64,000 nucleotides of DNA from Epiperipatus broadwayi (taxonomy: Eukaryota; Onychophora; Udeonychophora; Euonychophora; Peripatidae): positions 1,488,001-1,552,000 of the forward strand of contig JAQFVV010006312.1 in the NCBI GenBank assembly GCA_028023455.1. Direction: 5' to 3'. Shown piece by piece: positions 36,560 through 49,499 of this stretch (position 1 is its first letter; each line of letters begins with the position of its first letter). Both the position numbers and the translations under genes were made by a program. The notes beneath the pieces are model-generated. The model did not search any database. It saw nothing but the letters and a program-made list of their open reading frames with translations, and was not told where the DNA came from.

Positions 36560-39500
36560 GAAAAGAGAAGTAAACATTTAGAATAAATTATTCTAGATAT
36601 GATCTTGTAAACGATAATTTTATTGTACATCATCCTACCTTACTAATTTGGATTTCATATAACAATAATAATAACAATAAATGGGTGTATATAAATTTAG
36701 TAAATGAATATGTAATTTACTATCTTGAAAGTATGATCTTTTATTTCAATATGTAAAGGTAATGATTTCAATTATGACAAACGTATGTATTTAAATATAA
36801 AAATTGTTTTATTATAAATAACAAATACATAAACAAAATAAAATTATATGTGAATAATAAATGTAATTTAATAACAAAATTCTATAATTAGTGCTTGTTC
36901 TCCATAAATAAGCTAATCTTGAATTATGATTAAGTGCATAATTCTAAAGTGTTGCACAGACCAAGCACTCTATTGGAGAGAGATGAACAATATTAAGTCA
37001 AAACCAAATCCTACATACAAGGAATTAATAATGTTTTATAATGTCCCTTATCTTTGTAACAATAATTAATAGATTAACCTTTTTATAACAGCTGGGTAGT
37101 TCTTTAACCTTTTTGGAGTAAAAATTATTTACTTTATACTCCTAATGCTATATAAAATACATAGTTTCATTCATTATGATATGCATATCTTTTACTAGAA
37201 TGACATTCTATGCTTCTTATATTATATTTAAAGTTTAAATAATTAGTTAGGAGTATACCTTGACTAACATACTTTTTATTTTATTGATATTAGAAGACTG
37301 TTTTATTATATGGTATAGCACTTGAAATTATACAAATATCATAGGGACTATATAGATAAATATTTCTTAGTTATTTAATCTACTCAAAATATTTAGCTAC
37401 CTATTAATCTGAGGCTGAATTTAAGGACCAATAAAACTAAACTCAATTAAAACATGAATGGGTTTACTGAAGTTTATAAATTAGTTTAATTAAATGCAAC
37501 TTGACTCCAATATAAAATATAAACCACATATATTACACTCATACCCAATATCATTAATAATAATATAAAGTTGTTACCTGTACCTTCATATCTCAGCATT
37601 ATCTTGAAAACTTTATTATTTATTTATTACTATACTAAAAACTATAAACTAAATAATTCAACAATTATAAACAAAGTTAATTTAAGAAATTCCTCAAATA
37701 TGTAATCTTTCACAAACCATTGAGAATATCCTGTGGACCTATTTACACTTTTCCAGAGTATTCCACCATATATACTTTACTGGAAATCATTTAATATAAG
37801 CACTAAACATTAAATTAGAAGCATAAGATAATTCATTTAGTAGCTTTAAATCAGTAGTCACACTGAATACAATGATTTTAAGAAATTTAATAAATGCATT
37901 TGGTAATCCTACTTCAGATTGTATAGTTAGTACATTAATCCATTTCTGAATGTCTGCTGATCAATTTATGATATCACATTTCCATATTATGGCATTCATA
38001 ATTCCAAATCTATTATTATAGATCTGACAATGGGCTATAGTTTTATGCAAAGAGAGCAGTTTAATCCTTTAAAGAACACTTATAGACTAATATCCTTATG
38101 GTTGGGATTTATCACGTATAGTATTTTAAAGACAGTAGATTACTAATCCTTTGGTTTAAACACCATTTATTTTGTTATATAGTTCAGTCCATATTTATAA
38201 GACCTAGAAAATAAATAATAATCCATAGACCAAATTAATTTTATTGATTTTCATTAAGAATTAAGCATTTTTTCCACAGCTGCAAGTTTATATACAGATG
38301 TAGACTTTCATTAATCCATTGGAAGACAATATTGTTTCCAAAGAAGTTCTTTCCGAATTATTTTGAAAGAAGAGAAGAGATAAATGGTTTAATTGATGTT
38401 AGAACAAGTATCTCATAAGCAATTTTTTTAAATTCCACTAATAATTGAAAACAGTAAATTGGATTTTATTTAAAATAGTATTTGGTGAAAACTCTTATTA
38501 TTGTTTACCTATTTAATTTGAGGAGAAGATATATTTTGCCATCTAGGCAAAATGCCAAGAGTGAATTTATTTGCTCTACCATTCTGGAGAAAACAAGACT
38601 GGATCTTTAATGCACTATAATTTTACAAAGATTGATTTAATTTTGCCAAGAAGTCATATTTGTAGCCTCTGGTCAGCTAGTATCTTAATTAGTCATCATT
38701 ACCCACACTCTTTTTTCTTTTAAGTTTTTATGGGGAAAAAATGTCCATTGCTATGGTAATACAGAATGGTAATGAATTATAGATGTCCGGTTTTATTTTG
38801 AGCATGCACATTTTCAGACATTGAATAAAATGGAAAATTATAATAATAATACCAAACTTTTAATATTATATTTTAATTTGAATTATTAAAAATATATACT
38901 TTTAGAATCATTTATTTTTAAGAACTAAATAATTTATAATATCCCTTTAAAGTTCTCAGATAATTTATTTTAATAATTTCATTTTAATAAATACTTTTTT
39001 ATCTGAATTGTAATACTAAATAAAAATTTACATTTATAAATTTTAAGTTGATGAAGTTTTAAACATATACAAATTACATGCATGCATACATATATTTTAA
39101 AATAAAATGTTAGCTCTACTATTTTAGCTAAATATAATCTCAATTGTATAATTATTGTAATATAATTATTGTAGAACTGTTTCAAATATTATGTTTGGGT
39201 AATGAATCATAATTTTGTATATTTTTCTATAATATCAACTTTATTCATTTGTTTTTCTGTGCATAAATCAAAAAAATGTAACTGTGCTTTTCAAATAAAC
39301 AAAAATCATAACATATACATATATTTTAGAAACTCGTTGACCGATAAAATCTGCTCAGAAGACATCTTTAAATATTTTCTACAAAAATTTTATTCTTTTA
39401 GATAGTATTATAAGACTTTTAAATTTCATTTTTGACTATATTATCTTCTATCTGGCTAATAATAGTGGTGGATTTACTTTGTTTAACTAGTAAAGAAAGC

Positions 39501-39639
39501 AAATAAAATTTTTAGTTTTTTGGCTATATTAACAATCTATATTACATCATAATATTATCATTATGCAATGACAAATTAAACCACCACTTTTTTTTTTAAA
39601 ATACATATAAAATATATATGTTCTCCAGTATTATAAATA
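36560..39639. other. AT-rich intergenic DNA, nothing recognised
   Basis: No gene, RNA or bounded element found. Confidence 0.4.
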
Positions 39640-40640
39640 AATACATAAACTTCTTATTTCTTTCCAAAAACTTTATTTCCATATATTAACTAATGAACAT
39701 ATATATAAATTCACATATCCACTTTCCAATGTTTCAGCTGTTTTTTACATCATTATTACAGTCATTTTCAAGGATCTACAACAAAATATACATATTTTTA
39801 CATAATACTCTAAATACAAAAATCTCTTTGTTATATTAACATATCAAATTCATTATAATGAAACATATTAATTATAGATAATTATATTTTTACTTACTTC
39901 TCCCTTCCTCTACTTCTTTTATTATAAAACTTCCATTTTACTTATCAGATATAAAATTTCAAAAATATTAGACTTGACCCACCCCCAAATTACAAATTGA
40001 TATGAAATTTTTAAATAGTATTTAAGTAAATTGTTAAAGGATAAAGAAAAATTTACTTTAGTTTTGAAATAAATTTAAAAATATAGATAAGAAATGGAGA
40101 TAATTGATATGGAAGATACATAAAATAGTTAAAGTAAAAAAAAAGAAATTTATAATTTAGGAGTGGGTTAAATGATATAGTTTGTTGTCTGCTGGTCTTT
40201 TAGATGATTTCTAATATTTTTGAAAATTTATACTTGATAAGTAAAAAAAAAGTTTTATAATAAAGGAAGTAGAGGGAGGGAGAAGTACGTAAAAAAATAA
40301 TTAAGTATAAGTAATATGCTTTGTTATAATGTATTTGATATGTTAATGTTAATATAAAAAAGAGATTTTTGAATTTAGAATATTATGTAAAGATATGTAT
40401 ATTTTCTTATTCTTTTCTTTTACTTTCTTTGCATTTCTTTATATATTCATATATAGTGCTTACAATAACTCCCCTCATATACACTATAATGCAAAAATGT
40501 TTTAAAAATACAATTCCTTTATTTTCATGACAGTTTTGACTGTCCTACATCAGAGGTACAATATTGAATGATATAAACATATAACTATTACTTCATATAC
40601 ATATAAAAATATACATACATACATATATATGTATATCCAA
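39640..40640. repeat. Outer inverted repeat, left arm (split by an insertion)
   Basis: 39640-39785 plus 40406-40640 together are the reverse complement of 46490-46855 with moderate divergence. Shared blocks include TTCTTATTTCTTTCCAAAAA, CATTTTCAAGGATCTACAAC and ACTCCCCTCATATA. The two halves are separated by the palindrome 39785-40405, which therefore inserted after the repeat formed. Confidence 0.75.
39785..40405. mobile_element. 620-bp foldback palindrome
   Basis: The arms 39785-40000 and 40148-40405 are reverse complements. Shared blocks include AAAATATACATA, TTCCTCTACTTC-TTTATTATAAAACTT, CTTATCAG/CTTGATAAG and ACCCAC-CC-AAATT-. A spacer of about 145 bp lies between. There is no open frame. 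It sits inside the left outer arm, consistent with a mobile foldback element. Confidence 0.7.
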
Positions 40641-43600
40641 AATATATACATACATATCTTCAAAACATACATATTGTAATCTTATATTTTAGTGTAAAAT
40701 ATAGAGATTGATAGAACTGATTTAAAAATTTCTCTGTCTTCTTCTTGGTGATTTGATTGGCTTGGTTTGCATTCTGAACAGACTATTTACTTGCATTCAA
40801 GATAATTTATTGGTGAGAATAAGTAATATTTTGCCTTGCTTAGTCTGTATTATTTTAATGTATTTAAAATTGCTTTTTTCCATTCACTGATTTGGATCAA
40901 ATATGTTTAACTTGTAAGAAATTGACAGCACACATCAAGTTTAGTAAAATTTAATTAAAAATAATAATTCTCATTTATTTAAAATAATCTTAGAAATTAT
41001 TTTCATTTAATACAAAAGCCATTTGTTTAACTAATTTTTAATTATTAGATAAAAATATAATAAATACATGTGTGCTGTTCAGTGAAAGAGAGTGTTCAGT
41101 GAAAGAGAGAGTTTGTGGTATTATTAAGAGACAAAATGGTGGAAGAATAACATGTAAGCAAAACATGGTACAAATATTTAAAAAAATAATTGATAAGCAA
41201 ATGGTTTAACCAAGAATTCTCATATGAATTTAAATATAATATGGTGATATTTAATAACAGTATGAGTTGCTGAATTTAAAGGGTTGGACATTCAAGTCTG
41301 CCGGTCATAGAATCAAATCGCTAATAATTTGCTCAATATCTACATTTGAAATGTGTCGGTATGCTTAACCTTAAAAGTAGAACTATTAGCAGAAGGTCAG
41401 TATGTTTTGGAATACTTTATTACATACAAACTGGCAACATTAAATAAATATTTTAATTGCAGATGTTTTTTGGATATGAAAGCTTTACTTTTAAAAAAAA
41501 AAGAAGAGGTTTAAAATCAAATTTAAATGTTAAATTTTATTGAAATGCCACTTTAATGTTTCTACGTATCAGTTAAATAATGAAGAATTGATTATCTTAT
41601 CTGAATGTATACTCCCAGTAATGTATTTATTATTTAATTTGTTTACTACTTGAATAATAATAACAGCCTTTAAACGATTAACTAAAACTACTTTCTGATT
41701 TCTATCACCAATGTTGATTTGTTAAATTATTTTGCTCTGATTGTTATTCCTAGATTTAAATGTGGATAGATAAATTAATATAGCCTGGATATTATAAATT
41801 TGGAACAATGCTAAATAAAATGTAGAATTTAATAACTTATGAAGAACATTTTTATTTAAACTCTACACATCATGCTTTTGGAATTATCTCATATTCATAG
41901 AGCCCACGTAAAATTCATTAATTTAAAAGTACAGATAAAAGCACATCTATGGAATTCGGCTATAATTTATAATTATTACTTTGTGTAATGTGTATTTATT
42001 GTTCAAGACATTTTATATTGATTTCACGGATATTTAATATTCCAAAAATATTGCACACTTTTATTTATGTATTTAAGTAAGAATGAATTAATTTTAATTT
42101 TATTGTTATATGAACTTATATGTGAGGTTCATGATTTATACTTTTACTATGTTTAAATTAAATTCATGGGATTGAATAAAATATTTATTTGAGGAAATAG
42201 CGCTTGCGAAAAGCTTGAGAATTACTAATAAATTTATGGTGTGTGTTAACCTTTTATGAAGTGTCTTATGAGTCTTTCCAGGGTTCTATTCCTATACTCA
42301 TGTCACTTGTATTACATTGCTACTATGTTTATATTTTAAGCAAGATAAATCGGTATATTAATTGACCTTATTACTGAAACCTTTTTCATTATGTATGAAC
42401 CCACATCTGCTAATTTTCTAGTGTTTTTCTGAATTGTCAGAATAACTGTGGAGTATGATTTTTGCACTTTAAATATGAATTAAATATTAATATTGCTTTA
42501 CAATGTTAAATGGCATTAATCTGTGCTGGTGGTTAATCCGCAGATTAATTAGTTGCCACTTTCTGTATTTTTACACTCATTTTTGCACAGGTGGTTAATC
42601 TGCGGAATTGTGTAATTATATTTGTTGTTTCATGGTGGTGTATAAACCCACAGGGCATTCAGTGTTGTCTCATTCCTATGTGTAGATGAATGCATCCACA
42701 GGAATATTTTATTTCATAAATGTAAGTTTGGGCAAAGTATTTTGTATTATTATGCTAAAATCATTTTCTTCCATCTATAAGTATAATTTATAAGTTCAGT
42801 CATAAAGCGTAGCAGGGCATCGTATCTAAATTATCCTCATAATAATTAACTGTTTGTTAATTAATATTTTATCTGAACTGAAGTCTGAATTTTCACTTTG
42901 GGTTAGCATTGCATTATAGCTAATTCCTGCAAATATAATATTATTTATTATAGGTTTATTGGTTCTGGAACTGACACATTAGGTATTTTATGATTTGATG
43001 TTAAATTTCAGTATATTTTACTCAAAGCAGAAATTAGACCAAATTATAATAAAATTTATGATTAGGCTTTTATAAAACAATGCCTATGATATATTTATTG
43101 AAGGAAACAAATGGAATGATATTTTATTTATTTGTTTTTTTATGTATCTATTTATTACATTAAATAAATATTAATTTATAACTAATCTTACTGTGCCATT
43201 GCTATTTGTCATTCATAAAATCAGAAATCCTATATCTTGAATAAAGCATACATTGGAGTACATGCTGTTGTCAGTATGACATAAGACTCTTAGTAATATT
43301 CTGAGAAAACATTTGGATGCTTTTGTCCTTGGTTATTTGTGATGTGTGAGGTACAATAAAATCCCATTTGCCTTTTCCATCACTTTAGCTTTGTGTTGTT
43401 GATTCTAGTACATGATACAAAATTGATTGATTTTATAAACTTATAAATAAATTTACCAGATAATGCTATGGTTGAATTTATTTTCTTAATGTTATAATTG
43501 TAATTCATCAATATAACAATAGTCTTACTGCTATTTATTAAGTTTTCCATGCTTACTTATTATTGCAAAGCACATACCTAGACTAGCCTTTGTACCAAAA

Positions 43601-43959
43601 CAATACATATCACTCTTAAAGAATAATCTTTAGTAATTCCACAAATCATACCATCTTGTCTATCATTGGCCATAAGGTCTCATGCATTGAAAAATTGCAA
43701 ATTAAGGTTTTGAAGGATAATAAAATTACATACTTATAATTTGTCTAATGTACTTTCATATATTGCTATGATGGGTCTTCATGGTGTACCCTGGCCATGA
43801 CCAGATTAGATCATAACAATTTCATGTTATATCATTAATTTTGTTTGTTGGGATGTGATCAGACTTTTCGGTTACAGTTTTTTTTACAGTTTTTAGCATG
43901 CAATGTGGTAGGTTTTATTACTTATGTTCACCACATAACCAGATTTTGGTTACAATACA
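40641..43959. other. Unassigned DNA between the inverted repeats
   Basis: No coding sequence. Small details: GTTCAGTGAAAGAGAG occurs twice at about 41078-41109, and GGTGGTTAATC(C/T)GC(A/G)G occurs at about 42529 and 42591. Confidence 0.4.
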
Positions 43960-45531
43960 TATATACAAATAAACATATCAAATAGACAATTTTTATATGA
44001 TTATTTTTTTTAAAAACCTATTTTATTTTAAAGTTTTTAAAAAACTAACCTTTATTACTTCTTTATCAATTTTACTTTATTTCTAGATTTTATCTATTAT
44101 CTTCTCTTCTTATCTATCACTTTACATTATTATGTAATATATTTTATCATCTTTTATTTTAATACCCATAAATTTAACTTTACCCATTTTATTATTTCTA
44201 ATCTTATTCTTTATTATCAATTTTTATTTTCTTTTCTTTAATAATTCCCCTATTCATTTTAACTTACCATTCTTAACCTCCTCTACCTTTTAAAATAATT
44301 GACTTTTTTAAATTTTTTATCTTCTTTTTATATAGACTCCTTTAATACAATTCCATCTATTCTCAATTTCCTTAACTTATAATTCTATTTGAAAATTTAA
44401 TCTTACAAACCGTTATATATATATTTACAAGTTTTTACCTATAACCACATATTAAATCTTTTATATGCTTATTTTATTATTATTGTTATTATTATTATTC
44501 CTATAAACTAATACTATTTTAAACTTTTATTTTTTAACTTTTATTCAAACTTCTACTCATACACCTATATAATCCCTATACATATATATATATTTATCTT
44601 TTATTACTAACAATACTCCTATAAAAATAATGATTTTATTCCCCCATCTCTATTCAAATTTGTCTTTATCTTCTTAATTAATATTGCTTATTTTATTTTC
44701 CTATTCTTTTTTTACTAGTATATCCAATCACCTTTATATTATCTTTCTCAAATATATGCCCTGCTTTTATAGTATGCATACAAATTGGTGACTTTTTAAA
44801 TTCAACATAGATATGATAAAAGTCACCAATTTATATGCATACTATGGAAACGGCATATATTTGTAAACTATAATATAAAAATGATTAGATATACTAATAA
44901 AAAAGGGTTAGGAAAATAAAAGAAGCAATATTAATTAAGAAGATAAAGCCAAATTTGAATAGAGATGGGGGTAAAATCATTATTTTATAGGAGTATTATT
45001 AGTAATGAAAGATAAATATATATATATGTATAGGGATTACATAGGTGTATAAGTAAAGGTCTGAATAAAAAATAAAAAAAAAGTTTAAAATAGTATTAAT
45101 TTATAGGAGTAATAAAAAATAATAAAATAAGTATATAAAAGGTTTAATATGTGGGTATAGCTAAAAACTTGTAAATATATATATATAAAGGTTTGTAAAA
45201 TTAAATTTTTAAATAGAATTATAAGTTAAAGAAATTGATAATAGAGGGAGTTGTATTAAAGGAGTTTCTATAAAAAGATAAAAAATTTGAAAAAAGTCAG
45301 TTGTTTTAAAAGGTAGAGGAGGTTAAGAATGGTAAGCTAAAATAAACAGGGAATAAAATAAAAATTGTTAATAAAGAATATTAACTGAAACACACAGGCT
45401 TATTATATACCTGTCTATATATGTAATATATAGAGTATATGAGCACAGACTTTCACATGACCCACCACTCTCCACACTATCTCATAACACTGATACACTT
45501 GAACACATATATGTTGAAAAAATAAATAATC

Positions 45532-45587
45532 ACCAATATATATATATATATATATATTTCATGCTAAACCAGCAATCATCAGTTGGT
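45532..45587 (-). ncRNA. Hammerhead-like ribozyme, left arm
   Basis: Minus strand: ACCAA (stem I), core CUGAUGA, stem II with UGC/GCA paired and loop UGGUUUA, core GAAA, then a (UA)10 run that can fold as an extended stem III, cleavage triplet AUA, and UUGGU closing stem I with five perfect pairs. The H17 base is A rather than the commoner C. The (TA)n microsatellite has grown exactly in the stem III position. Confidence 0.6.
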
Positions 45588-45961
45588 CCAGATTACCATC
45601 TCTACACATATATGCTATAAGTGCTCAGATATATATTAAGATAGTCAAACCTTATACTTTAATGGACAGGCTTCAATCTACTCCACACTCCAACTGTTCA
45701 ACCCTCCATCCAATTGAAAATCTGATGATGGAATGCTCTCTCCACACTCCAACTCTTCAACCCTCCATCCAATTGAAAATCTGATGATGGAATGCTCAAA
45801 GACTGCCTTTGAGCATTCCATCATCAGATTTTCAATTGGATGGAGGGTTGAAGAGTTGGAGTGTGGAGTAGATTGAAGCCTGTCCATTAAAGTATAAGGT
45901 TTGGCTATCTTAATATATATCTGAGCACTTATAGCATATATGTGTAGAGATGGTAATCTGG

Positions 45962-46005
45962 ACCAACTGATGATTGCTGGTTTAGTATGAAATACGTATA
46001 TTAGT
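45962..46005 (+). ncRNA. Hammerhead-like ribozyme, right arm
   Basis: ACCAA (45962-45966), CTGATGA (45967-45973), stem II 45974-45988 with loop TGGTTTA, GAAA (45989-45992), 2-bp stem III with loop ACGT, AUA with A17 at 46000, then TTAGT. Stem III has the same 2-bp, 4-nt-loop design as the 399-bp array. One C-A mismatch in stem I and one G-U pair in stem II suggest mild decay. Confidence 0.6.
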
Positions 46006-46489
46006 GATTATTTATCTTTTCAACATATGTGTTCCAGTATCAGTGTTATGAGATAGTGTGGAGAGTGGTGGGTCATGTGAAAGTCTGTGCTCATATACTC
46101 TATATATTAAAGAATAATATTAGAAATGATAAAATGGTTAAAGTTAAGTTTATAGATATTAAAATAAAAAATAAAAGATGATCAAATATGTTAGATAAAA
46201 ATGTAAAATGATAGATGAGAAGAAAAGATAAGGATAAAAAGTAAAAATCAAGTAAAATTGATAAAGAAGTAATAAAGGTTAGTTTTTTAAAAAAATAAAA
46301 ATAAAATAGGTTTTTAAAAAAAGAATATTATAAAAATTGTGTATTGGACATATATGGATTTTGATTATGTGTATATTGATCACATGTATATATATATAAA
46401 AACAAAAAAAAAAAGACTTATAAATCCAATAAATAATATTATATTTCAACCAGAGGACTGGTTTTCATCAGAAAGAAAAAAAAATACAC

Positions 46490-46855
46490 AGTAATATATA
46501 TATATATTTGATATACATATGTAAGTATGTATATTTTTATTTATATATGGTTATATGTTTATATCATTCAAGAATGTAGCTCTGATGAGTACTGCAGGAT
46601 AGTCGAAGCTATCAGAAAAATAAAGAAATTATATTTAAAATTTTTTTTTGCATTAAAAGTATATATGAGGGGAGTGATTGTAAGCAATATATATATATGA
46701 CTATGTATATTTTGTTGTAGATCCTTGAAAATGACTGTAATAATGATGTAAAAAACAGTTGAAATGTTGGAAAGTGGATAATATGTGGATTCATATATAT
46801 GTTCATTAGTTAATATATGGAAATAAAGTTTTTGGAAAGAAATAAGAAGATTGTA
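46490..46855. repeat. Outer inverted repeat, right arm
   Basis: Partner of 39640-40640. It contains CTCTGATGAGTACTGCAGGA followed by the hairpin GATAG-TCGAAG-CTATC (46599-46614). In the left arm the equivalent hairpin is GACAGT-CAAA-ACTGTC, so base pairing is kept although bases changed. A dispersed element of unknown class. Confidence 0.7.
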
Positions 46856-46859
46856 TATT

Positions 46860-48140
46860 TATTTATAATATTTATGGTTATATTAAATAATTACAATGGT
46901 AAATATTATATTACAATACACATTAAATGTATCATATTGATACAAAGATTCTCACAGATTAGTTTATCCATGTATGATTTTTATTATGAATATACATATG
47001 TTTCAGTTTGATCACACAAGGCATCATCTGGATGATGAATAGAATACTATAAAGATGGCTATAGAAACACTGGAACATGGGTTTATAACAGTGTTAAAGT
47101 TAGCTATATTTTTTATAATTTGATAATGTTAATTAATATAAAAAGGATTTGAAAAATAATAAGGACTTACTGCCTTTGATTCATTATGATACAAATGTAA
47201 TATAGATTTTGAGAATATACATTTAATGTGTGTATATATACATATATATATATATAAAATATATAAACTTTAAATTAAAAATATTTTAATGGAGTATAAT
47301 AATTTGGTTGCATATATCATAAACTATTTTATGTATTTGTGTATTTAAATGTATTTTAACTCTGACAAAAATTATTGGTCAGTCAAAATGTCAGACTAAT
47401 TAAGCAAAATGTTAGAATGCTAAAGAAAAGTGAATTTGTTTAATTATTTTACCATAATTTATGTTTTATAGAAATTGATATTGTATGTTGTTAATATGTG
47501 AACAAATGACTAGCAAATTATTAAATTTTTTTCCAATAGTAAAACTATATTCTTCTTTTCTGGCATTGGTTTTGTGATTAATGTACATGATGCAAGAAAA
47601 TGGACAGACCCTCATGAAATTTTATAAATTACATGATTCTAAAAGAATTTTATTTTTGCAACATTAAAATACTTTCAATCTTACATATTACTATTAAAAA
47701 AGGAGTATATTATTGTTATTAGTAAGGAATCTAATTCATCAGTCATTTACATATTAAATTATCAAATTATGGTAATTTTAATAAAATATGTATTTGAAAA
47801 AAAAAAAAAGGGCCAATAAAACCAGAGATTATTTAAAAAAGCCATAAAAAAATTTAAAAAGCCTAATAACGAGTGAAAAATCTGTATTAAATAAAATCAA
47901 TGCTATTTAAAAAAGATTATTTGTAAAAAAAAAAACAACAGTATTTAAAATTTTTTAACCAATGACTTTTGAAGTGGAGAGGATATTCTGTTAAATGTAA
48001 TAGTCAATAGATATTCTATAGTTTTATGTATGATGATCCTGATTTTTTTTTTGATTTTTTTCGTAATGGCAGGATTAATGAGTGATTTACAAACATTATG
48101 AATTATCAAAGTAGATTGAGTTATAGGATTATTTATCATT
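46860..48140. other. AT-rich intergenic DNA, nothing recognised
   Basis: Contains (TA)n near 47242. No gene. Confidence 0.4.
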
Positions 48141-48149
48141 AAAATGTGA

Positions 48150-49000
48150 ACAGCTTTTTTAAATTTTGGTTTTTATTTTTTCTCTCTGTCCAATATTTTT
48201 ATTATTTCCGACTGAAACATACATTTATAATACATGCATAATTAGTTACTCAGATGCATATTTTTTTTGCCTCTAAACATTATGTTATGCTTTTTAATCA
48301 TATTTTAATGCATTGGCTGGTTTCATTAATGAATGGCCTTGCACATTCATATGCTATTTTATAAAAGCAGTTTTTGTTTTTCACCAATTCCAGTTTGGTT
48401 TGAGGTTTGTGGAAAGATAATCTAATATTATACTGATTGCAGATTTTTTAAATTTGTTATTATCCATGACATGTATAAACACTATAAGTTTATTCTATAT
48501 AAGACTTTTTTTCCAAGTTTATATAACTCAATGTTTTAAATATATAGAATAAATATCTTTTAGTGTGTGATTTTTTTTATAAACCACAGTTTTGATTTTG
48601 CCATAAAGAATACTTACCACAACATCTAAGAATACCAATTTATGTTCTTATTCTCATCCTACTGTAAATTTAATTAAAGGGAATATATAATTGAAGTGAT
48701 CCTGATATTTATAGTAGTATTCCACCATGTGATCATGAAACAAATGTAATGACATAGCAAAATCAGACTTTAGGTGGAGCTGGAATAGTAGTTATGGTTA
48801 TGCTTTCAAGTTTTTCTTTGTAAATGTTGCTGATCACTGATACTAATGGTGAACCCACAGCCATCCCTTGACTGTTGAAAGAATTTTGTGTAGAATTGGA
48901 AATGTATTATTCTGAAGAATGTTAAAAGTTTCCGGTTTGTAAACTATTATTCCCATTTAATATTTTCCTTACAATACTTAATGGCTCATCATAGGGTATA
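48150..49000 (-). pseudogene. Penelope-like element remnant: RT and GIY-YIG endonuclease
   Basis: Minus-strand blocks in order: NSFNSQGMAVGSPLVSVISN (about 48830-48890, the G-x-A/P-M-G-S-P-L-S-P segment), TTIPAPPKV (about 48785), a decayed YVDD region ending SHGGIL (about 48735), SHTKRYLFY (about 48560), and YECARPFINETSQCI (about 48310-48350, equivalent to C-G-x-x-Y-I-G-E-T). KYWTERE-like sequence (about 48190) replaces K-I-L-D-R-E. Stops and frameshifts are frequent. It is abutted at 49010 by an inverted endonuclease piece. Confidence 0.7.
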
Positions 49001-49014
49001 TTTGTAAAAAAACA

Positions 49015-49440
49015 AAAAACAATTATAGATAATTCATATGTATAAGAGACAGCAGAAAACTAAAGAAAGTCTGTGTTCAGTATAATATCAGAATAGCTTT
49101 CCAATGCCATAGTTACTCAAAGAAGATTTGTACCATCTATAAAACCCAAACTGAAAATGCTCAGAAACAAAAATTGCATTTAAGAAATATCACATGCATG
49201 TGAAAGAACATATATCAGTGAAACTAGATGATTCAATGAATACAAAATAATGGCTGCAAAAGGAAAAAATAAATACATCTAAAGAAGCACATCATGCCTA
49301 TGTCAATGAATAGATGTTTGGTTGGATGAAGACAAGAATATTGAACAGAGGAAAAATTAAAAACAAGAAAATTTTTAAGAAGGTACTAATAATCCTTAAA
49401 TTAACCTAATGTGTGATAAATCGTAATGTTTAGATATCAC
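49015..49440 (+). pseudogene. Penelope-like element remnant: endonuclease end
   Basis: Plus-strand reading gives YNIRIAFQCHSYSKKIC (about 49080-49130), HACERTYISETR (about 49194-49230, the CGxxYIGETGR equivalent) and a W-x-x-x-x-x-N-I-E-Q-R stretch near 49325-49345. It is followed by the terminal tRNA-like region at 49500. It faces away from the copy at 48150-49000, as at 22440-24445. Confidence 0.55.
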
Positions 49441-49499
49441 TCATTAACTTTGTTTTTTTTTTTAAAAAAAGAGAAAATCAGAATTTCTACTGATTATCA

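Larger units (their letters stand above)
45381..46108. mobile_element. Palindromic hammerhead-bearing element
   Basis: The arms meet at CTCAAAG-actgc-CTTTGAG (centre 45804) and extend out to TAGAGTATATGAGCACAGAC and its complement. The left arm has an extra internal duplication of about 55 bp (45690-45797). AAAGAATA flanks both sides (45373-45380 and 46109-46116), which fits an 8-bp target duplication, although the arms are not flush with the left one. The host palindrome reads continuously when the element is removed. Each arm holds one hammerhead-like fold. The 69-codon minus frame at 45678-45887 is a palindrome artefact. Confidence 0.7.
43960..46390. repeat. Large palindrome with nested insertion
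   Basis: The left arm (about 43960-44800) pairs with the right arm (44815-45380 plus 46109-46390), centred near 44805. There TATAGTATGCATA and TATGCATACTAT, and AAATTGGTGACTTTT and AAAAGTCACCAATTT, face each other. The arms are low-complexity T-rich/A-rich but clearly collinear (CTCCTCTACCTTTTAAAA against TTTTAAAAGGTAGAGGAGG). The right arm is interrupted by the element at 45381-46108. Confidence 0.75.

Noticed and set aside
45678-45887. 69-codon minus-strand open frame
   Set aside because: It lies across the centre of a perfect palindrome, so the protein is an artefact of inverted sequence.
46444-46472. CTGATGA - strong 6-bp stem - GAAA on the minus strand, hammerhead-like
   Set aside because: Stem II is good, but no stem I partner and no convincing cleavage triplet exist. 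Similar CTGATGA-stem-GAAA hairpins occur at the ends of unrelated repeats.
46573-46614. CTGATGAGTACTGCAGGATA plus CGAAG as a hammerhead
   Set aside because: The core reads GAAG instead of GAAA and stem I cannot form. Better explained as a repeat-end hairpin.
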